Shown one piece after another: positions 28,141 through 36,895 of a stretch of DNA of 64,000 nt. The first letter of the stretch is position 1, and each line of letters opens with the position of its first letter. The stretch is from assembly GCF_002207765.1 (NCBI RefSeq), contig NZ_BDGJ01000168.1, positions 127,713 through 191,712 of the forward strand. Reading direction: 5' to 3'. Under the pieces are notes generated by a model that was not told the DNA's origin, did not search any database, and worked only from the letters and a program-made list of their open reading frames with translations. This stretch comes from Calderihabitans maritimus (GTDB taxonomy: Bacteria; Bacillota; KKC1; Calderihabitantales; Calderihabitantaceae). A program made the position numbers and the translations under genes.

Positions 28141-29001
28141 ATGCCGTTAGTAACGGTGGCGGAATTATTGGAAAAGGCGGAAGAGGGCAGTTACGCGGTA
28201 GGCGCTTTTAACTGCAATAACATGGAAATTATTCAGGCCATTATAGAGGCTGCGGAGTTGGAGAAAGCCCCGGTAATCATTCAGGCCAGCCAGGGAGCCA
28301 TTAAATATGCGGGAATAGATTACATCGCTACATTAATAAAAACGGCGGCCAGTAGCAGTTCGGTGCCCGTGGCCATGCATCTTGATCACGGAACCAGTTT
28401 CGAACAGGTGGTACAGTGTATCCGAAAAGGTTTTACCTCCGTAATGATCGATGGTTCCAGGTTGCCTTTAGAAGAAAACATAGCGGTAACCCGTGCGGTA
28501 GTACAGGTGGCTAGAGCCGTAGGAGTATCGGTGGAAGCAGAGTTGGGGAAAATAGGGGGGACTGAAGATGATATTACTGTAAACGAATGGGAAGCCTCTC
28601 TAACTGATCCTGAGGAAGCTCGTTATTTTGTAAAACAGACGGAAGTTGATTCCTTGGCCATAGCTATCGGCACGGCGCATGGACGCTACAAAGGAGTTCC
28701 CCGGCTGGATTTTGAACGCTTGAAACGCGTTCGAGAACTTATAAACATTCCCATTGTCCTTCATGGTTCCTCGGGGGTTCCGGATGAAGCTATAAAAAGG
28801 GCGGTGGAATTAGGGGTTCGTAAAATAAATATCGATACCAATTTGCGAGAGGCTTTTACCGCGGCAATCAGGCGAGCTTTGAGTGATAATCCTCAGGAAA
28901 TTGATCCGCGTAAAATTTTGGGACCTGCCAGGGAAGCCATGAGGGAAGTTGTACGGGAAAAAATAAGGCTTTTCGGAAGCGCGGGCAAGGCTGTAGAGTA
29001 G
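28141..29001 (+). CDS. fba: Class II fructose-1,6-bisphosphate aldolase
   Basis: Zinc-dependent aldolase of glycolysis and gluconeogenesis: fructose 1,6-bisphosphate to dihydroxyacetone phosphate and glyceraldehyde 3-phosphate. Metal and substrate residues are seen in MHLDHGTS (catalytic Asp and zinc His), VEAELGKIGG, IAIGTAHGRYKG (zinc His) and IVLHGSSGVPDEAI (zinc His, phosphate loop), plus the phosphate-binding INIDTNLR. 286 residues, class IIb size. ATG start with AAAGGAG upstream. Conserved neighbour of spo0F and transaldolase. Confidence 0.96.
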   Translation: MPLVTVAELLEKAEEGSYAVGAFNCNNMEIIQAIIEAAELEKAPVIIQASQGAIKYAGIDYIATLIKTAASSSSVPVAMHLDHGTSFEQVVQCIRKGFTSVMIDGSRLPLEENIAVTRAVVQVARAVGVSVEAELGKIGGTEDDITVNEWEASLTDPEEARYFVKQTEVDSLAIAIGTAHGRYKGVPRLDFERLKRVRELINIPIVLHGSSGVPDEAIKRAVELGVRKINIDTNLREAFTAAIRRALSDNPQEIDPRKILGPAREAMREVVREKIRLFGSAGKAVE

Positions 29002-29099
29002 ATTCGAAATTTTATACGACTAGAAAGGGAATAAGATTTTTTTAGCGAATATCTAATCTTTAGTCTTATAATAATTAGATGGTAGCGGAGGTGCAAAAA

Positions 29100-29747
29100 A
29101 TGCGGCTGTTTATCGACACGGCAAATGTAGAAGAAATTAGGGAAGCGTTTGAATTGGGTATCATTTCAGGGGTTACTACCAATCCCACTTTGGTAGCCCG
29201 CGAAGGACGAAATTTCCAAGAATTAGTGCGAGAGATAGCTTCAATCGTAGATGGACCTATTAGCGCGGAAGCAGTAAGTTTGGAAGCCGGGACCATGGTA
29301 AAAGAGGCTGAAGAACTGGCGGGCATTCATCCTAACGTGGTAGTTAAAATACCTATGACGGCAGAAGGGCTCAAAGCAGTAAAATTATTAAAGGAAAAGG
29401 GTATCCGTACTAATGTTACGCTAATTTTTTCGGCCAATCAGGCCCTTTTGGCGGCACGGGCAGGGGCCACTTATGTGAGCCCGTTTATAGGAAGATTGGA
29501 TGATGTGGGTCATGATGGTCTGCAGGTTATTGCAGATACAGTTCAAATTTTTGCCCAGCATGGAATTGATACAGAAATAATAGCTGCCAGCATTCGACAC
29601 CCGATGCATGTAACAGAGGCCGCTAAATTAGGTGCTGATATTGCAACGGTTCCTTATAAAGTATTGATGCAGATGATAAAGCACCCTCTGACCGACGTGG
29701 GAATAGAGCGATTCCTGGCGGACTGGGAGAAGGTTAAGAATAAATAA
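29100..29747 (+). CDS. fsa: Fructose-6-phosphate aldolase / small transaldolase
   Basis: A 215-residue TalC/FSA-type TIM-barrel enzyme that acts as transaldolase or as fructose-6-phosphate aldolase. Family segments are [44 protein letters not shown] with the Schiff-base Lys, and [21 protein letters not shown] choose ATG at 29100 because GGAGGTG ends 6 nt before it and the family starts exactly there; the ATG at 29079 has no such site. Position after fba as in Bacillus ywjH. The biochemical split between aldolase and transaldolase cannot be decided by eye. Confidence 0.92.
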   Translation: MRLFIDTANVEEIREAFELGIISGVTTNPTLVAREGRNFQELVREIASIVDGPISAEAVSLEAGTMVKEAEELAGIHPNVVVKIPMTAEGLKAVKLLKEKGIRTNVTLIFSANQALLAARAGATYVSPFIGRLDDVGHDGLQVIADTVQIFAQHGIDTEIIAASIRHPMHVTEAAKLGADIATVPYKVLMQMIKHPLTDVGIERFLADWEKVKNK

Positions 29748-29765
29748 TAATATTTTTTACTTCTG

Positions 29766-29800
29766 AGCCTTCTTCTTTAATCGGGAAGAAGGCTTGTCTT
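29766..29800 (+). terminator. Terminator after fba-fsa
   Basis: AGCCTTCTTC and GAAGAAGGCT form a perfect 10-bp stem with a 9-nt loop; TGTCTT follows. Confidence 0.78.
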
Positions 29801-29953
29801 CCTGCTTGTTTCCTCCCCATATTCCTGCCTGATTTTCCCCGTACTTTCCGTTATCCCTTTCTTTTTTTCAAAAAAATTGAAGTCCTTTAATAATTAGTTT
29901 AGTTTAGATGGGCTTACAAAGGGCATACAATATACACTATTTGGAGGTTTAGG

Positions 29954-31219
29954 GTGATGAATGTTAGTGAACTAGAAAATAAAACTATGGCCGAACTTTA
30001 TAATATAGCGCGGGAGCTAGGGCTGAGTGGCTATTCGAAACTTCGCAAGAAAGAACTCATTTTTGAAATTGTTAAGGCGGAGACAGAAAAAGAAGGACAC
30101 ATGTTTGCGCAGGGAGTATTAGAGATTTTGCCGGAAGGGTACGGGTTTTTACGTCCCTTTACCTATCTTCCCAGCGAGGATGATATTTATGTATCTCCTT
30201 CTCAGATAAGGCGTTTCGACCTGCGAACCGGCGACAGGGTGGCCGGTCAGGTCAGACCTCCCAAAGATAATGAGCGGTATTATGCACTTCTTCGGGTAGA
30301 AACAGTCAATGATCTAGATCCGGAACAGGCTCCTCAGCGGCTTCATTTCGACGGCCTTACCCCCATTTATCCAAACGAGCGGATTACTTTGGAAACGGAG
30401 AAACCTACTTTAGCGGCCCGGATGATAGACCTGATTGCACCTTTGGGGAAAGGGCAGCGAGGCCTCATTGTGGCTCCTCCCAAGGCAGGTAAAACCATCC
30501 TGCTAAAACAAATCGCCAACAGCATAACGACAAACTATCCCGATATACACCTGTTAATCTTGCTCATAGATGAAAGGCCTGAAGAAGTGACTGATATGGA
30601 ACGCTCGGTGGAGGCAGAGGTGGTCAGTTCTACCTTTGACGAACCTCCGGAAAATCACGTTAAGGTAGCCGAAATGGTTCTGGAGCGAGCAAAACGCTTG
30701 GTAGAACATAAAAAAGACGTGGTAATTCTTTTGGACAGTATTACCCGGCTGGCTCGAGCCCATAATCTGGTGGTTCCGCCGAGCGGGAGAACTCTATCTG
30801 GTGGCGTTGATTCTGCCGCCCTTCATAAGCCAAAACGCTTTTTTGGTGCCGCTAGGAACGTAGAAGAAGGGGGAAGCCTTACTATTCTAGCCACCGCTCT
30901 GATCGAAACGGGCAGTCGTATGGACGAAGTTATTTTTGAAGAGTTTAAAGGAACCGGCAATATGGAACTCATTCTTGATCGTCGGCTGGCTGAAAGAAGA
31001 ATTTTTCCTGCCATAGATGTAAAACGTTCCGGTACTAGGAGGGAGGAATTACTTCTAAGCAAGGAAGAACTAGAGCTCATGTGGCATTTTCGCCGGGTTA
31101 CCAACTCTCTAAGTAATAATGAAGTTACGGAAATGTTAATAGACGCTCTTAACAAAACGAAGACGAATGCCGACCTTTTGAGGGCACTGCCTCAATTATT
31201 TCCTTCCAACGGCTCGTAG
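29954..31219 (+). CDS. rho: Transcription termination factor Rho
   Basis: Hexameric RNA helicase that ends transcription. The N-terminal Rho-N domain ([20 protein letters not shown]), the RNA-binding cold-shock-like domain ([19 protein letters not shown]) and the ATPase core are all present, with Walker [14 protein letters not shown], Walker B-like [13 protein letters not shown], the Q-loop region [18 protein letters not shown] and the R-loop [11 protein letters not shown]. 421 residues. ATG with TTGGAGG upstream. The gene stands alone between terminators. In Bacillus it sits next to rpmE, but here block B and two other genes lie between. Confidence 0.97.
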   Translation: MMNVSELENKTMAELYNIARELGLSGYSKLRKKELIFEIVKAETEKEGHMFAQGVLEILPEGYGFLRPFTYLPSEDDIYVSPSQIRRFDLRTGDRVAGQVRPPKDNERYYALLRVETVNDLDPEQAPQRLHFDGLTPIYPNERITLETEKPTLAARMIDLIAPLGKGQRGLIVAPPKAGKTILLKQIANSITTNYPDIHLLILLIDERPEEVTDMERSVEAEVVSSTFDEPPENHVKVAEMVLERAKRLVEHKKDVVILLDSITRLARAHNLVVPPSGRTLSGGVDSAALHKPKRFFGAARNVEEGGSLTILATALIETGSRMDEVIFEEFKGTGNMELILDRRLAERRIFPAIDVKRSGTRREELLLSKEELELMWHFRRVTNSLSNNEVTEMLIDALNKTKTNADLLRALPQLFPSNGS

Positions 31220-31240
31220 AAACAATGTCCTATAATGTCT

Positions 31241-31266
31241 CCCTGCTCGACGAGCAGGGTTTTTTT
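31241..31266 (+). terminator. Terminator after rho
   Basis: CCCTGCTC and GAGCAGGG form a perfect 8-bp stem with a GAC loop, followed by seven T. Confidence 0.92.
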
Positions 31267-31354
31267 ATGATGTATAAAATTCGGAAATAAGGGCCAAAAT
31301 ATAAGCTGAATGGCAACATTAGAAAAAAATTCCAATTATTAATGAGGTGACATT

Positions 31355-32254
31355 ATGGAAACGACGTTTAAAAGCATAGCCAGGATAATAATTTTACTCG
31401 TCTTTTTCAGCCTTTTGCTGCCGCAAACGGCTAAGGCGGAAATGATTCCCATTCAGCTACCTCGAGCTAGCGATGCAACTAAAAAGAGCGAGGCTTCTAC
31501 AGAAATAGTTTCTCGCATCAACGAAAGAACCAGGCTTTACCGGGTGAAAAAAGGAGATACTCTATGGAGTATAGCCCAAAAATATAATCTGGATTTAGAC
31601 TTAATAGTTGCCCTCAATGACCTTCCTGCAGACGCTACTATTTATGCCGGGCAGTATCTGGTTCTGCCGTATGAACCGGCAAGCGTTTATGTAGTCAAGC
31701 CGGGAGACACCCTTTGGGATATTGCCCGTATTCACCAGGTACCAGTTGACCTTATAGTGCAGCGGAATGACCTGGGAAATCCAGAGTTGCTGCAGGTAGG
31801 GCAGGAAATTTTCATTCCCACTTTAAATAGGAGTCAGAGGGTGGTAAGACGAAGTCAAGAAAGGCTCTCCCGTAGTACTTGGGGTTCGCTGTACTGGCCT
31901 TTGAGGGGAACTATTACCTCTCCCTATGGTAAGCGGGGAAGAGGATTTCACCATGGTATAGATATAGCCGGCGATTACGGCGAGCCCATCCGTGCTGCAG
32001 AGGAGGGAGAAGTTATTTTTTCCGGGTGGTACAACAGTATATACGGTTATACCGTCATAATTAACCACGGGTCAGGGCGGCGTACATTGTACGCTCATAA
32101 TTCCCGCAATATGGTAAGAAAAGGAGAGCGAGTGAAGGCGGGACAGGTGATTGCCCGGGTCGGCAGTTCCGGACGTTCTACCGGACCTCACCTACATTTT
32201 GAAGTTTATATTAACGACCGCACGGTTAATCCTTTAATTTACTTGTCGCGCTGA
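31355..32254 (+). CDS. Secreted LysM-M23 peptidoglycan endopeptidase
   Basis: A 299-residue exported protein. A signal peptide (IILLVFFSLLLPQTAKA, cleavage expected after AKA near residue 29) is followed by two LysM domains (YRVKKGDTLWSIAQKYNL and YVVKPGDTLWDIARIHQV), then an M23 metallopeptidase domain with the zinc ligands in HHGIDIAGDYG and HLHFEVYIND and the loop YAHNSRN. It should bind peptidoglycan and cut cross-links or stem peptides; homologues act in division or spore-wall remodelling. GAGGTGA precedes the ATG. Single gene between terminators. Confidence 0.93.
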   Translation: METTFKSIARIIILLVFFSLLLPQTAKAEMIPIQLPRASDATKKSEASTEIVSRINERTRLYRVKKGDTLWSIAQKYNLDLDLIVALNDLPADATIYAGQYLVLPYEPASVYVVKPGDTLWDIARIHQVPVDLIVQRNDLGNPELLQVGQEIFIPTLNRSQRVVRRSQERLSRSTWGSLYWPLRGTITSPYGKRGRGFHHGIDIAGDYGEPIRAAEEGEVIFSGWYNSIYGYTVIINHGSGRRTLYAHNSRNMVRKGERVKAGQVIARVGSSGRSTGPHLHFEVYINDRTVNPLIYLSR

Positions 32255-32261
32255 TTTTCAT

Positions 32262-32286
32262 CCCCTGTTTTCCGACAGGGGTTTTT
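32262..32286 (+). terminator. Terminator after the M23 gene
   Basis: CCCCTGT and ACAGGGG form a perfect 7-bp stem with a 6-nt loop, followed by TTTTT. Confidence 0.88.
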
Positions 32287-32331
32287 GTTATAATTACTTA
32301 TCATAGCATATTGCTTGGGGAGTAGTAAAAT

Positions 32332-33600
32332 ATGCCGAACTTACTTTTTTCCACTACTGAAGGTAACGTGTTGGATTTTCCCCTCCTTCAGACCGTGGGG
32401 CGCACCGGCAGGCTTTTACTGGATTTAACGGAGGAAGAGCTAATACCATTGCCTGAGGGGGCTACTTTGGCTGTACTGCCCGGCAGAGTTCCGGTGGGAA
32501 GGGATGGTTCCCGCGGGCGGTATACATCGCTATTCCGGAATCCTTATCAAGATACGGGGGAGCCGGTTTGGGCGGTAGGAGCCCTTTTGCCACAGGGTTA
32601 TACCCGGACTTATTTGCCGGGCTATGTAACTGGAAAAGGAGCCGGCTCTTTGCCTCTTTTGGGATACACGGCAGTGGCGGCTCTGGATGGCCAGTTTTAT
32701 GTGGCGGCCATCCAAACAGACGAAGATTTCTGGTGGAATCCATGCCATTATAACACAGTAGAATTAGACGATTTGGTCAAGAAAAAGCTGGCGGAATTTC
32801 CTGATAACCGTGTCTTGAAACAATTGGCCCGTTGCTCCCTGGAATACGGTTGTTTTACCGCCCAGAATATTTTTTATGGCCGCTGGGAAGGAGGGATTCC
32901 TGTCTCTCCTTCTTGTAATGCCCGGTGTGTGGGCTGTATCTCCCTGCAAGAATCCGCCTGTTGTCCTGCTCCGCAGGCCCGGATAAATTTTCGGCCAACG
33001 AGAGAGGAAATTGTGGAAATAGCCCTGTCTCACCTCCGGGAGGCGGACAGTCCAATCATAAGTTTTGGACAGGGCTGTGAAGGAGAGCCGGCTTTGGAAG
33101 CGGGTCTCATTGGAAGGGCCATTAGGGAAATTCGGAGGCAGACATCCCGGGGGACCATCAATGCTAATACCAATGCCGGTTTTACCGCCGGTATAATTGA
33201 GTTGTGCCGGGCAGGAATTGATGCCCTGCGGGTGAGCTTGAACAGCGCCAATCCCCACCTTTACCATGTCTATTACAGACCCAGAAATTATTCGTTTTCC
33301 GACGTACGGGAATCCCTTAAGGCGGCAGCAGCCTACGGAGTATATACCTCTTTAAACCTCTTGGTTTTTCCTGGAGTGACCGACCGGGAGAAAGAAGTTT
33401 TCTCCTTGATCAAGCTGATCCGGGAGACTCGGGTGAAACAGGTGCAGTTGAGAAATTTAAATATTGATCCCGACGTATATCTGCGCCTGCTGCCCAAGCC
33501 GGAAGGTAAGATTTTAGGTATACGGCGGTTTATAGAGATACTACGGGAAGAACTGCCGGAAGTGGCCCTCGGCAACTACAGCCGCCCGGTCAAAACTTAA
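32332..33600 (+). CDS. Radical SAM protein
   Basis: A 422-residue enzyme with the radical SAM cluster motif C-x3-C-x2-C seen in SCNARCVGC near residue 197, followed by a cysteine pair in QESACCPAP. The barrel shows SFGQGCEGEPALE, TINANTNAGFT and RVSLNSANPHLYHVYYRP, the last reminiscent of MoaA/PqqE-type proteins. The first 190 residues form a separate domain with no motif I can name. ATG start. It lies between the M23 gene and block B. The substrate is unknown. Confidence 0.85.
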   Translation: MPNLLFSTTEGNVLDFPLLQTVGRTGRLLLDLTEEELIPLPEGATLAVLPGRVPVGRDGSRGRYTSLFRNPYQDTGEPVWAVGALLPQGYTRTYLPGYVTGKGAGSLPLLGYTAVAALDGQFYVAAIQTDEDFWWNPCHYNTVELDDLVKKKLAEFPDNRVLKQLARCSLEYGCFTAQNIFYGRWEGGIPVSPSCNARCVGCISLQESACCPAPQARINFRPTREEIVEIALSHLREADSPIISFGQGCEGEPALEAGLIGRAIREIRRQTSRGTINANTNAGFTAGIIELCRAGIDALRVSLNSANPHLYHVYYRPRNYSFSDVRESLKAAAAYGVYTSLNLLVFPGVTDREKEVFSLIKLIRETRVKQVQLRNLNIDPDVYLRLLPKPEGKILGIRRFIEILREELPEVALGNYSRPVKT

Positions 33601-33736
33601 TATGGAAGGCTGTATTATTTTGTTGGAGTTGCTGCAAAAGTTCAGGAGGAGCCTAGGAAGTACTGGCTACCTATGTTAATCATCAAATTAAATCAAAAAT
33701 GTTTGGAAACATAGTTCGAAAGAATTTAACTTTATA

Positions 33737-33765
33737 TTGATAGTTTCGAAAAGAGTTGTTAAAAT
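33737..33765 (+). promoter_or_regulatory. Promoter and candidate operators of the first XRE-cupin gene
   Basis: TTGATA (33737) and TAAAAT (33760) are 17 bp apart. The spacer contains GTTTCGAAAA; two related boxes, GTTTGGAAAC (33701) and GTTCGAAAG (33714), lie upstream. Their position fits autoregulation by the encoded repressor; binding is inferred. Confidence 0.55.
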
Positions 33766-33810
33766 ACAAGTGGTATTTGCATGGTAATTGTGAAGCAAAA
33801 GGTGATTCTC

Positions 33811-34347
33811 ATGAAAACATTGGGACAAAAACTTAAAGCTGCTCGGTTAGAAAAGAATTTAACATTACAAGAAGTTTCTAAGAAAGCCGGACTATCGGTA
33901 AATTACCTTTCTCGAATAGAAAACGATAAAGTTAATATAACAGTAGGCACATTACAGAAATTAGCAAAATGTTATCAAAAGGATCCAGGATACTTTTTAA
34001 ATGATTCTCCTTCTACAGGGGTTCGTTTTATCAGACGACAAGAAAGACACAGCTTGGGTCTGGATAGGGGGGCAGAGCTACAGGTTTTGTTGGCTGATGA
34101 TGCCCAAAAACTAGAAGTTTTGTTGATTGATCTAGAGCCGGGAAATGAAAGTGCTCCTATAACCAGTCCGGGAGAAAAGTTTATAGTTGTAACCAAAGGA
34201 GTAGTCACGGTAGTTATAGAGGGTGAAGAATATAACTTGGAGGAAGGGGACTCATTGCGTTTCGACAGTAGTAATGAACATTATTGGAAAAATAAAACTG
34301 ATCAGTCAGCATCTTTTTTAATGATTGCTACTCCACCCCGTTATTAA
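33811..34347 (+). CDS. XRE-family regulator with C-terminal cupin domain (copy 1)
   Basis: A 178-residue DNA-binding protein. Residues 1-60 are a lambda-repressor-like helix-turn-helix (GQKLKAARLEKNLTLQEVSK, SVNYLSRIENDKVNI); residues 90-175 are a small cupin (TSPGEKFIVVTKGVVTVVI, YNLEEGDSLRFDSSNEHYW) that probably senses a small molecule. It is closely related to the gene at 38877, with long shared stretches such as RHSLGLDRGAELQVLL. ATG 33811 is chosen because AAGGTGA is well spaced; the ATG at 33781 lacks a site. Likely controls the adjacent catabolic genes. Confidence 0.92.
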   Translation: MKTLGQKLKAARLEKNLTLQEVSKKAGLSVNYLSRIENDKVNITVGTLQKLAKCYQKDPGYFLNDSPSTGVRFIRRQERHSLGLDRGAELQVLLADDAQKLEVLLIDLEPGNESAPITSPGEKFIVVTKGVVTVVIEGEEYNLEEGDSLRFDSSNEHYWKNKTDQSASFLMIATPPRY

Positions 34348-34383
34348 ATAATTTTAAATAGCACTGCTGAGGTGAGAAAAACA

Positions 34384-35028
34384 ATGTTAGAGAAGATTGT
34401 TCCCTGCAAAAGTGAAGAGAAAATTAAAGAGGACTTACTGAAACTGGTTACTCTTGCCAAGAAGGAACTACAGGCAACTGACGCTGTTATTATCCCGGCG
34501 AGTAAAGTAGTTGTCGATGAAAGGGTTAAGATGAAATGTGCCGTTCCAAGATGTTTTAATTATGGTTCTTGTGCGAACTGTCCCCCTTATACTCCTGACG
34601 TTGAAACAGTAAGAAACACAATTAGTAAGTACTCATATGCCATAGTGGTTAAAAGGAACGTTACTCCGGTAGAACATTTCGCCGATAGAACCAGTTCATT
34701 GACCAACGCTAAGGTGCATGAACGGGAATTTGCGCAAATTATTGCGAAGTTGGAAAATGCCGCTTTTTCAGCCGGATATTATTTGGCGTTAGGACTGGCG
34801 GGTGGAAGTTGTCGGAATTATCTATGCAATGATAAAGTTTGTCAGTATTTAGATAGTGGACGGTGTCGTTACATCAGGATAGCTCGACCGTCGGTTGAAG
34901 CGTATGGTATCGATGCTTTTCAACTGGCGGTCGAAGCTGGATGGGATATTTATCCAATAGGTCCGCAACATGTTTCTCCTAAGGAAGTGCCTTTAGCTCT
35001 CAACGTAGGAATAGTCTTTATTACCTAA
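34384..35028 (+). CDS. DUF2284 predicted metal-binding protein
   Basis: A 214-residue cysteine-rich protein. The N-terminal cluster is C-x4-C-x5-C-x2-C in KCAVPRCFNYGSCANCPPY; a second set of cysteines is in GGSCRNYLCNDKVCQYLDSG followed by RCRYIRIARPS. This layout is typical of DUF2284, whose members are thought to bind an iron-sulfur cluster. ATG 34384 is used because GAGGTGA is 8 nt upstream. It lies 36 bp after the regulator and 27 bp before a small coil protein, so the three are one unit. The role is unknown; a redox or electron-transfer partner of the cluster enzymes is possible. Confidence 0.82.
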   Translation: MLEKIVPCKSEEKIKEDLLKLVTLAKKELQATDAVIIPASKVVVDERVKMKCAVPRCFNYGSCANCPPYTPDVETVRNTISKYSYAIVVKRNVTPVEHFADRTSSLTNAKVHEREFAQIIAKLENAAFSAGYYLALGLAGGSCRNYLCNDKVCQYLDSGRCRYIRIARPSVEAYGIDAFQLAVEAGWDIYPIGPQHVSPKEVPLALNVGIVFIT

Positions 35029-35055
35029 ATTGATAACCGGGGAGGGGGTGGAGGT

Positions 35056-35238
35056 TTGTCAAGAGTATTGGAGGAATTGGCTAAACTGGGCTTAGATGAA
35101 AATTCGCGTAAGGTTCAAAAGCTGGCCAGCAATATTGAATTCAGAAGACTGGTGTTATTAACGTTAGGTGAAATTTTACAGGAACTGAAGGAGCTTAACG
35201 CACAGTTAAAGGATCAGGAGTATAAAACAGAAAAATAA
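35056..35238 (+). CDS. Small helical protein, unknown
   Basis: A 60-residue protein starting at TTG 35056 with GGGTGGAGG upstream. Almost the whole chain is predicted helix with heptad-like leucines (ILQELKELNAQLKDQEYKTE at the end), suggesting a coiled coil or helical hairpin. No relative recognised. It closes the regulator-DUF2284 unit and is followed by a terminator. Another small helical protein (42712-42897) occurs in the same cluster, but the two do not look alike beyond composition. Confidence 0.6.
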   Translation: MSRVLEELAKLGLDENSRKVQKLASNIEFRRLVLLTLGEILQELKELNAQLKDQEYKTEK

Positions 35239-35274
35239 TTTGTCGTCTTTAACTAAAAGGCGAGTATCCGCTTG

Positions 35275-35324
35275 CCGCAGGCACTTAAGGCGCTTAAAAG
35301 CTTAGCTTGCGGTTTTTATTTTTT
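35275..35324 (+). terminator. Terminator after the DUF2284 unit
   Basis: CCGCAGGC and GCTTGCGG pair over 8 bp with one wobble around a 22-nt loop; TTTTTATTTTTT follows. Confidence 0.65.
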
Positions 35325-35516
35325 ATAAAAGGAAAATTTTAGAATAATTTGATTAAAAAATTCTTCAAATTTATTTTTTAGAAAAAATTATTGTTCTATA
35401 GAAGGAATTTTTTAATAATAAGCGAAGTTATTTTAAAAAATATTTAGATTGTTGCGACAAATATTTTGTCTAAAAAATATATTATAAATTGCCCCTCTTC
35501 TAGCGAGGCAAAGAAT

Positions 35517-35640
35517 TCCGGTCAACTGTTTTCCAATTTGCGTTAACGGAGCATAGATCTAAATCTCTCGCGATAGCCCGCTCCGGTGATACTTAATAAT
35601 TACCGGACACTCCGCAAATGTCAAATCCAACTTGACTGGA
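35517..35640 (+). ncRNA. Candidate structured RNA in the leader of the second TRAP operon
   Basis: Within the 565-bp gap between 35239 and 35804, nested complementary segments are visible. TCCGGTCAA (35517-35525) pairs with TTGACTGGA (35632-35640); ATTTGCG (35536-35542) with CGCAAAT (35613-35619); TCCGGTGAT (35582-35590) with ATTACCGGA (35599-35607) around an 8-nt loop. CGGAGC (35547-35552) can pair either with GCTCCG (35580-35585), which excludes the previous hairpin, or with CTCCG (35610-35614). Such mutually exclusive pairing is expected of a regulatory RNA. I do not recognise a known riboswitch class. The flanks of the gap are AT-rich, with no gene. Confidence 0.4.
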
Positions 35641-35804
35641 CTTTCATCTCGTTAAAGAATTGTTGCAAAATTTCCCCCTTTATGGCACCGTCAATACTTG
35701 CGAAAAAAGGAGGTGAGATTTCATCAAGTTATTTTCATGAGTATAAAAGAGTTTTGTCGCTGTTCTAGAAAGCAAATTTGAAAATGTACGGGGAGGTTTA
35801 TTGA

Positions 35805-36878
35805 ATGTTTGGACACAGAAAATTTGTCTTATTATTGGCTTTACTCCTTGCTGTAGGTCTTTTATTGGTCGGCTGTGGGGGTGCAGGAGGAAAAGAACAG
35901 TCTTCCTCCCAAGAAAAATCCCCGGGAGAAAAAGAGAGCTCTGAAAATAAACCTACTATCACCTTGAGATTAGGGCACGTTACTCAAACATCTCACCCCT
36001 ATCACTTGGCCATGGAAAAATTTGCGGAAGTCGCGGCAGAAAAATCTGGAGGAAGAATTCAAGTTCAAATTTATCCGGCTCGGCAGTTAGGCGGCGACCG
36101 GGAAATGTTTGAGATGGTCCAGAGTGGTTCCTTGGATATGAACTTAATGCCTACAGCCACTTTAGGTGGTTTCACACCGGTAATGGTCGGGTTACAGTTA
36201 CCTTGGCTGATTGAAAATTATGATATCTTAGAAAAAGTATTTTTAGGAGAACCCGCTCAGAAACTCTTTGATGCCCTGGAAAAAGAGGTCAACGTAAAAC
36301 CTTTAGGTTTGATAGAGGCGGGATTCAGGCATTTCGTCAATACTAAACGTCCCATTAACAAAGTAGAAGACTTAAAGGGCCTTAAGTTCCGCGCGGTACA
36401 GAGTCCGTTAATTTTAGATATTCAGAAAGCACTGGGTATCAGCCCCACGCCCATGCCTTATGGGGAGATTTATTCATCCTTGCAAACAGGGGTAATAGAT
36501 GGTTCTGACTTGGAAATTGCATCGGTGTGGACTGAAAAATTCTATGAAGTTGCTGAATATATTTCCATTTCCAGTCATATTAGCTTCCCTGCCGTACTGG
36601 TAATGAACACGGATAAATGGAACAGCCTGTCGCCTGAGGACCAGAACATACTTGAGGAAGCAGCCCGAGAGGCTACGATTTTTAACATACAAAATGTAAA
36701 GGAGTTTAATGAAGAAGCCTTGCGGAAAGTACAAGAAAAAGGCATGAAAGTAAACAAGATTGAAGACCTGTCGTCCTTCAAAGCTGCTGTCCAACCGGTT
36801 TATGACAAATATACCGCTCAACATCCGATAATTAAGGAATTTGTGGAAGATGTACTTAAATTAAAAGGTGAAAAATAG
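35805..36878 (+). CDS. dctP: TRAP transporter substrate-binding lipoprotein (DctP family), block B
   Basis: A 357-residue extracytoplasmic receptor. The signal LALLLAVGLLLVGC ends in a lipobox with the lipidated Cys near residue 24, followed by a Ser/Glu/Lys-rich linker. The fold starts LRLGHVTQTSHPYHLAMEKF and shows QLGGDREMFEMVQSGSLDM, the ligand region LKGLKFRAVQSPL (carboxylate Arg) and PMPYGEIYSSLQTGVIDGSD. Clearly homologous to the protein at 19300 but diverged, so a different ligand is likely. GGGGAGG precedes the ATG. It heads the second TRAP operon. Confidence 0.95.
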   Translation: MFGHRKFVLLLALLLAVGLLLVGCGGAGGKEQSSSQEKSPGEKESSENKPTITLRLGHVTQTSHPYHLAMEKFAEVAAEKSGGRIQVQIYPARQLGGDREMFEMVQSGSLDMNLMPTATLGGFTPVMVGLQLPWLIENYDILEKVFLGEPAQKLFDALEKEVNVKPLGLIEAGFRHFVNTKRPINKVEDLKGLKFRAVQSPLILDIQKALGISPTPMPYGEIYSSLQTGVIDGSDLEIASVWTEKFYEVAEYISISSHISFPAVLVMNTDKWNSLSPEDQNILEEAAREATIFNIQNVKEFNEEALRKVQEKGMKVNKIEDLSSFKAAVQPVYDKYTAQHPIIKEFVEDVLKLKGEK

Positions 36879-36895
36879 AAAAAAATTAAATTGAA

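Noticed and set aside
32764-33267. 167-codon open frame on the minus strand
   Set aside because: Antisense to the radical SAM gene, no family features, no ribosome site seen.
35586-35768. 60-codon open frame from GTG 35586
   Set aside because: It has no ribosome site, its composition is unlike protein-coding neighbours, and it lies across the paired segments of the candidate RNA.
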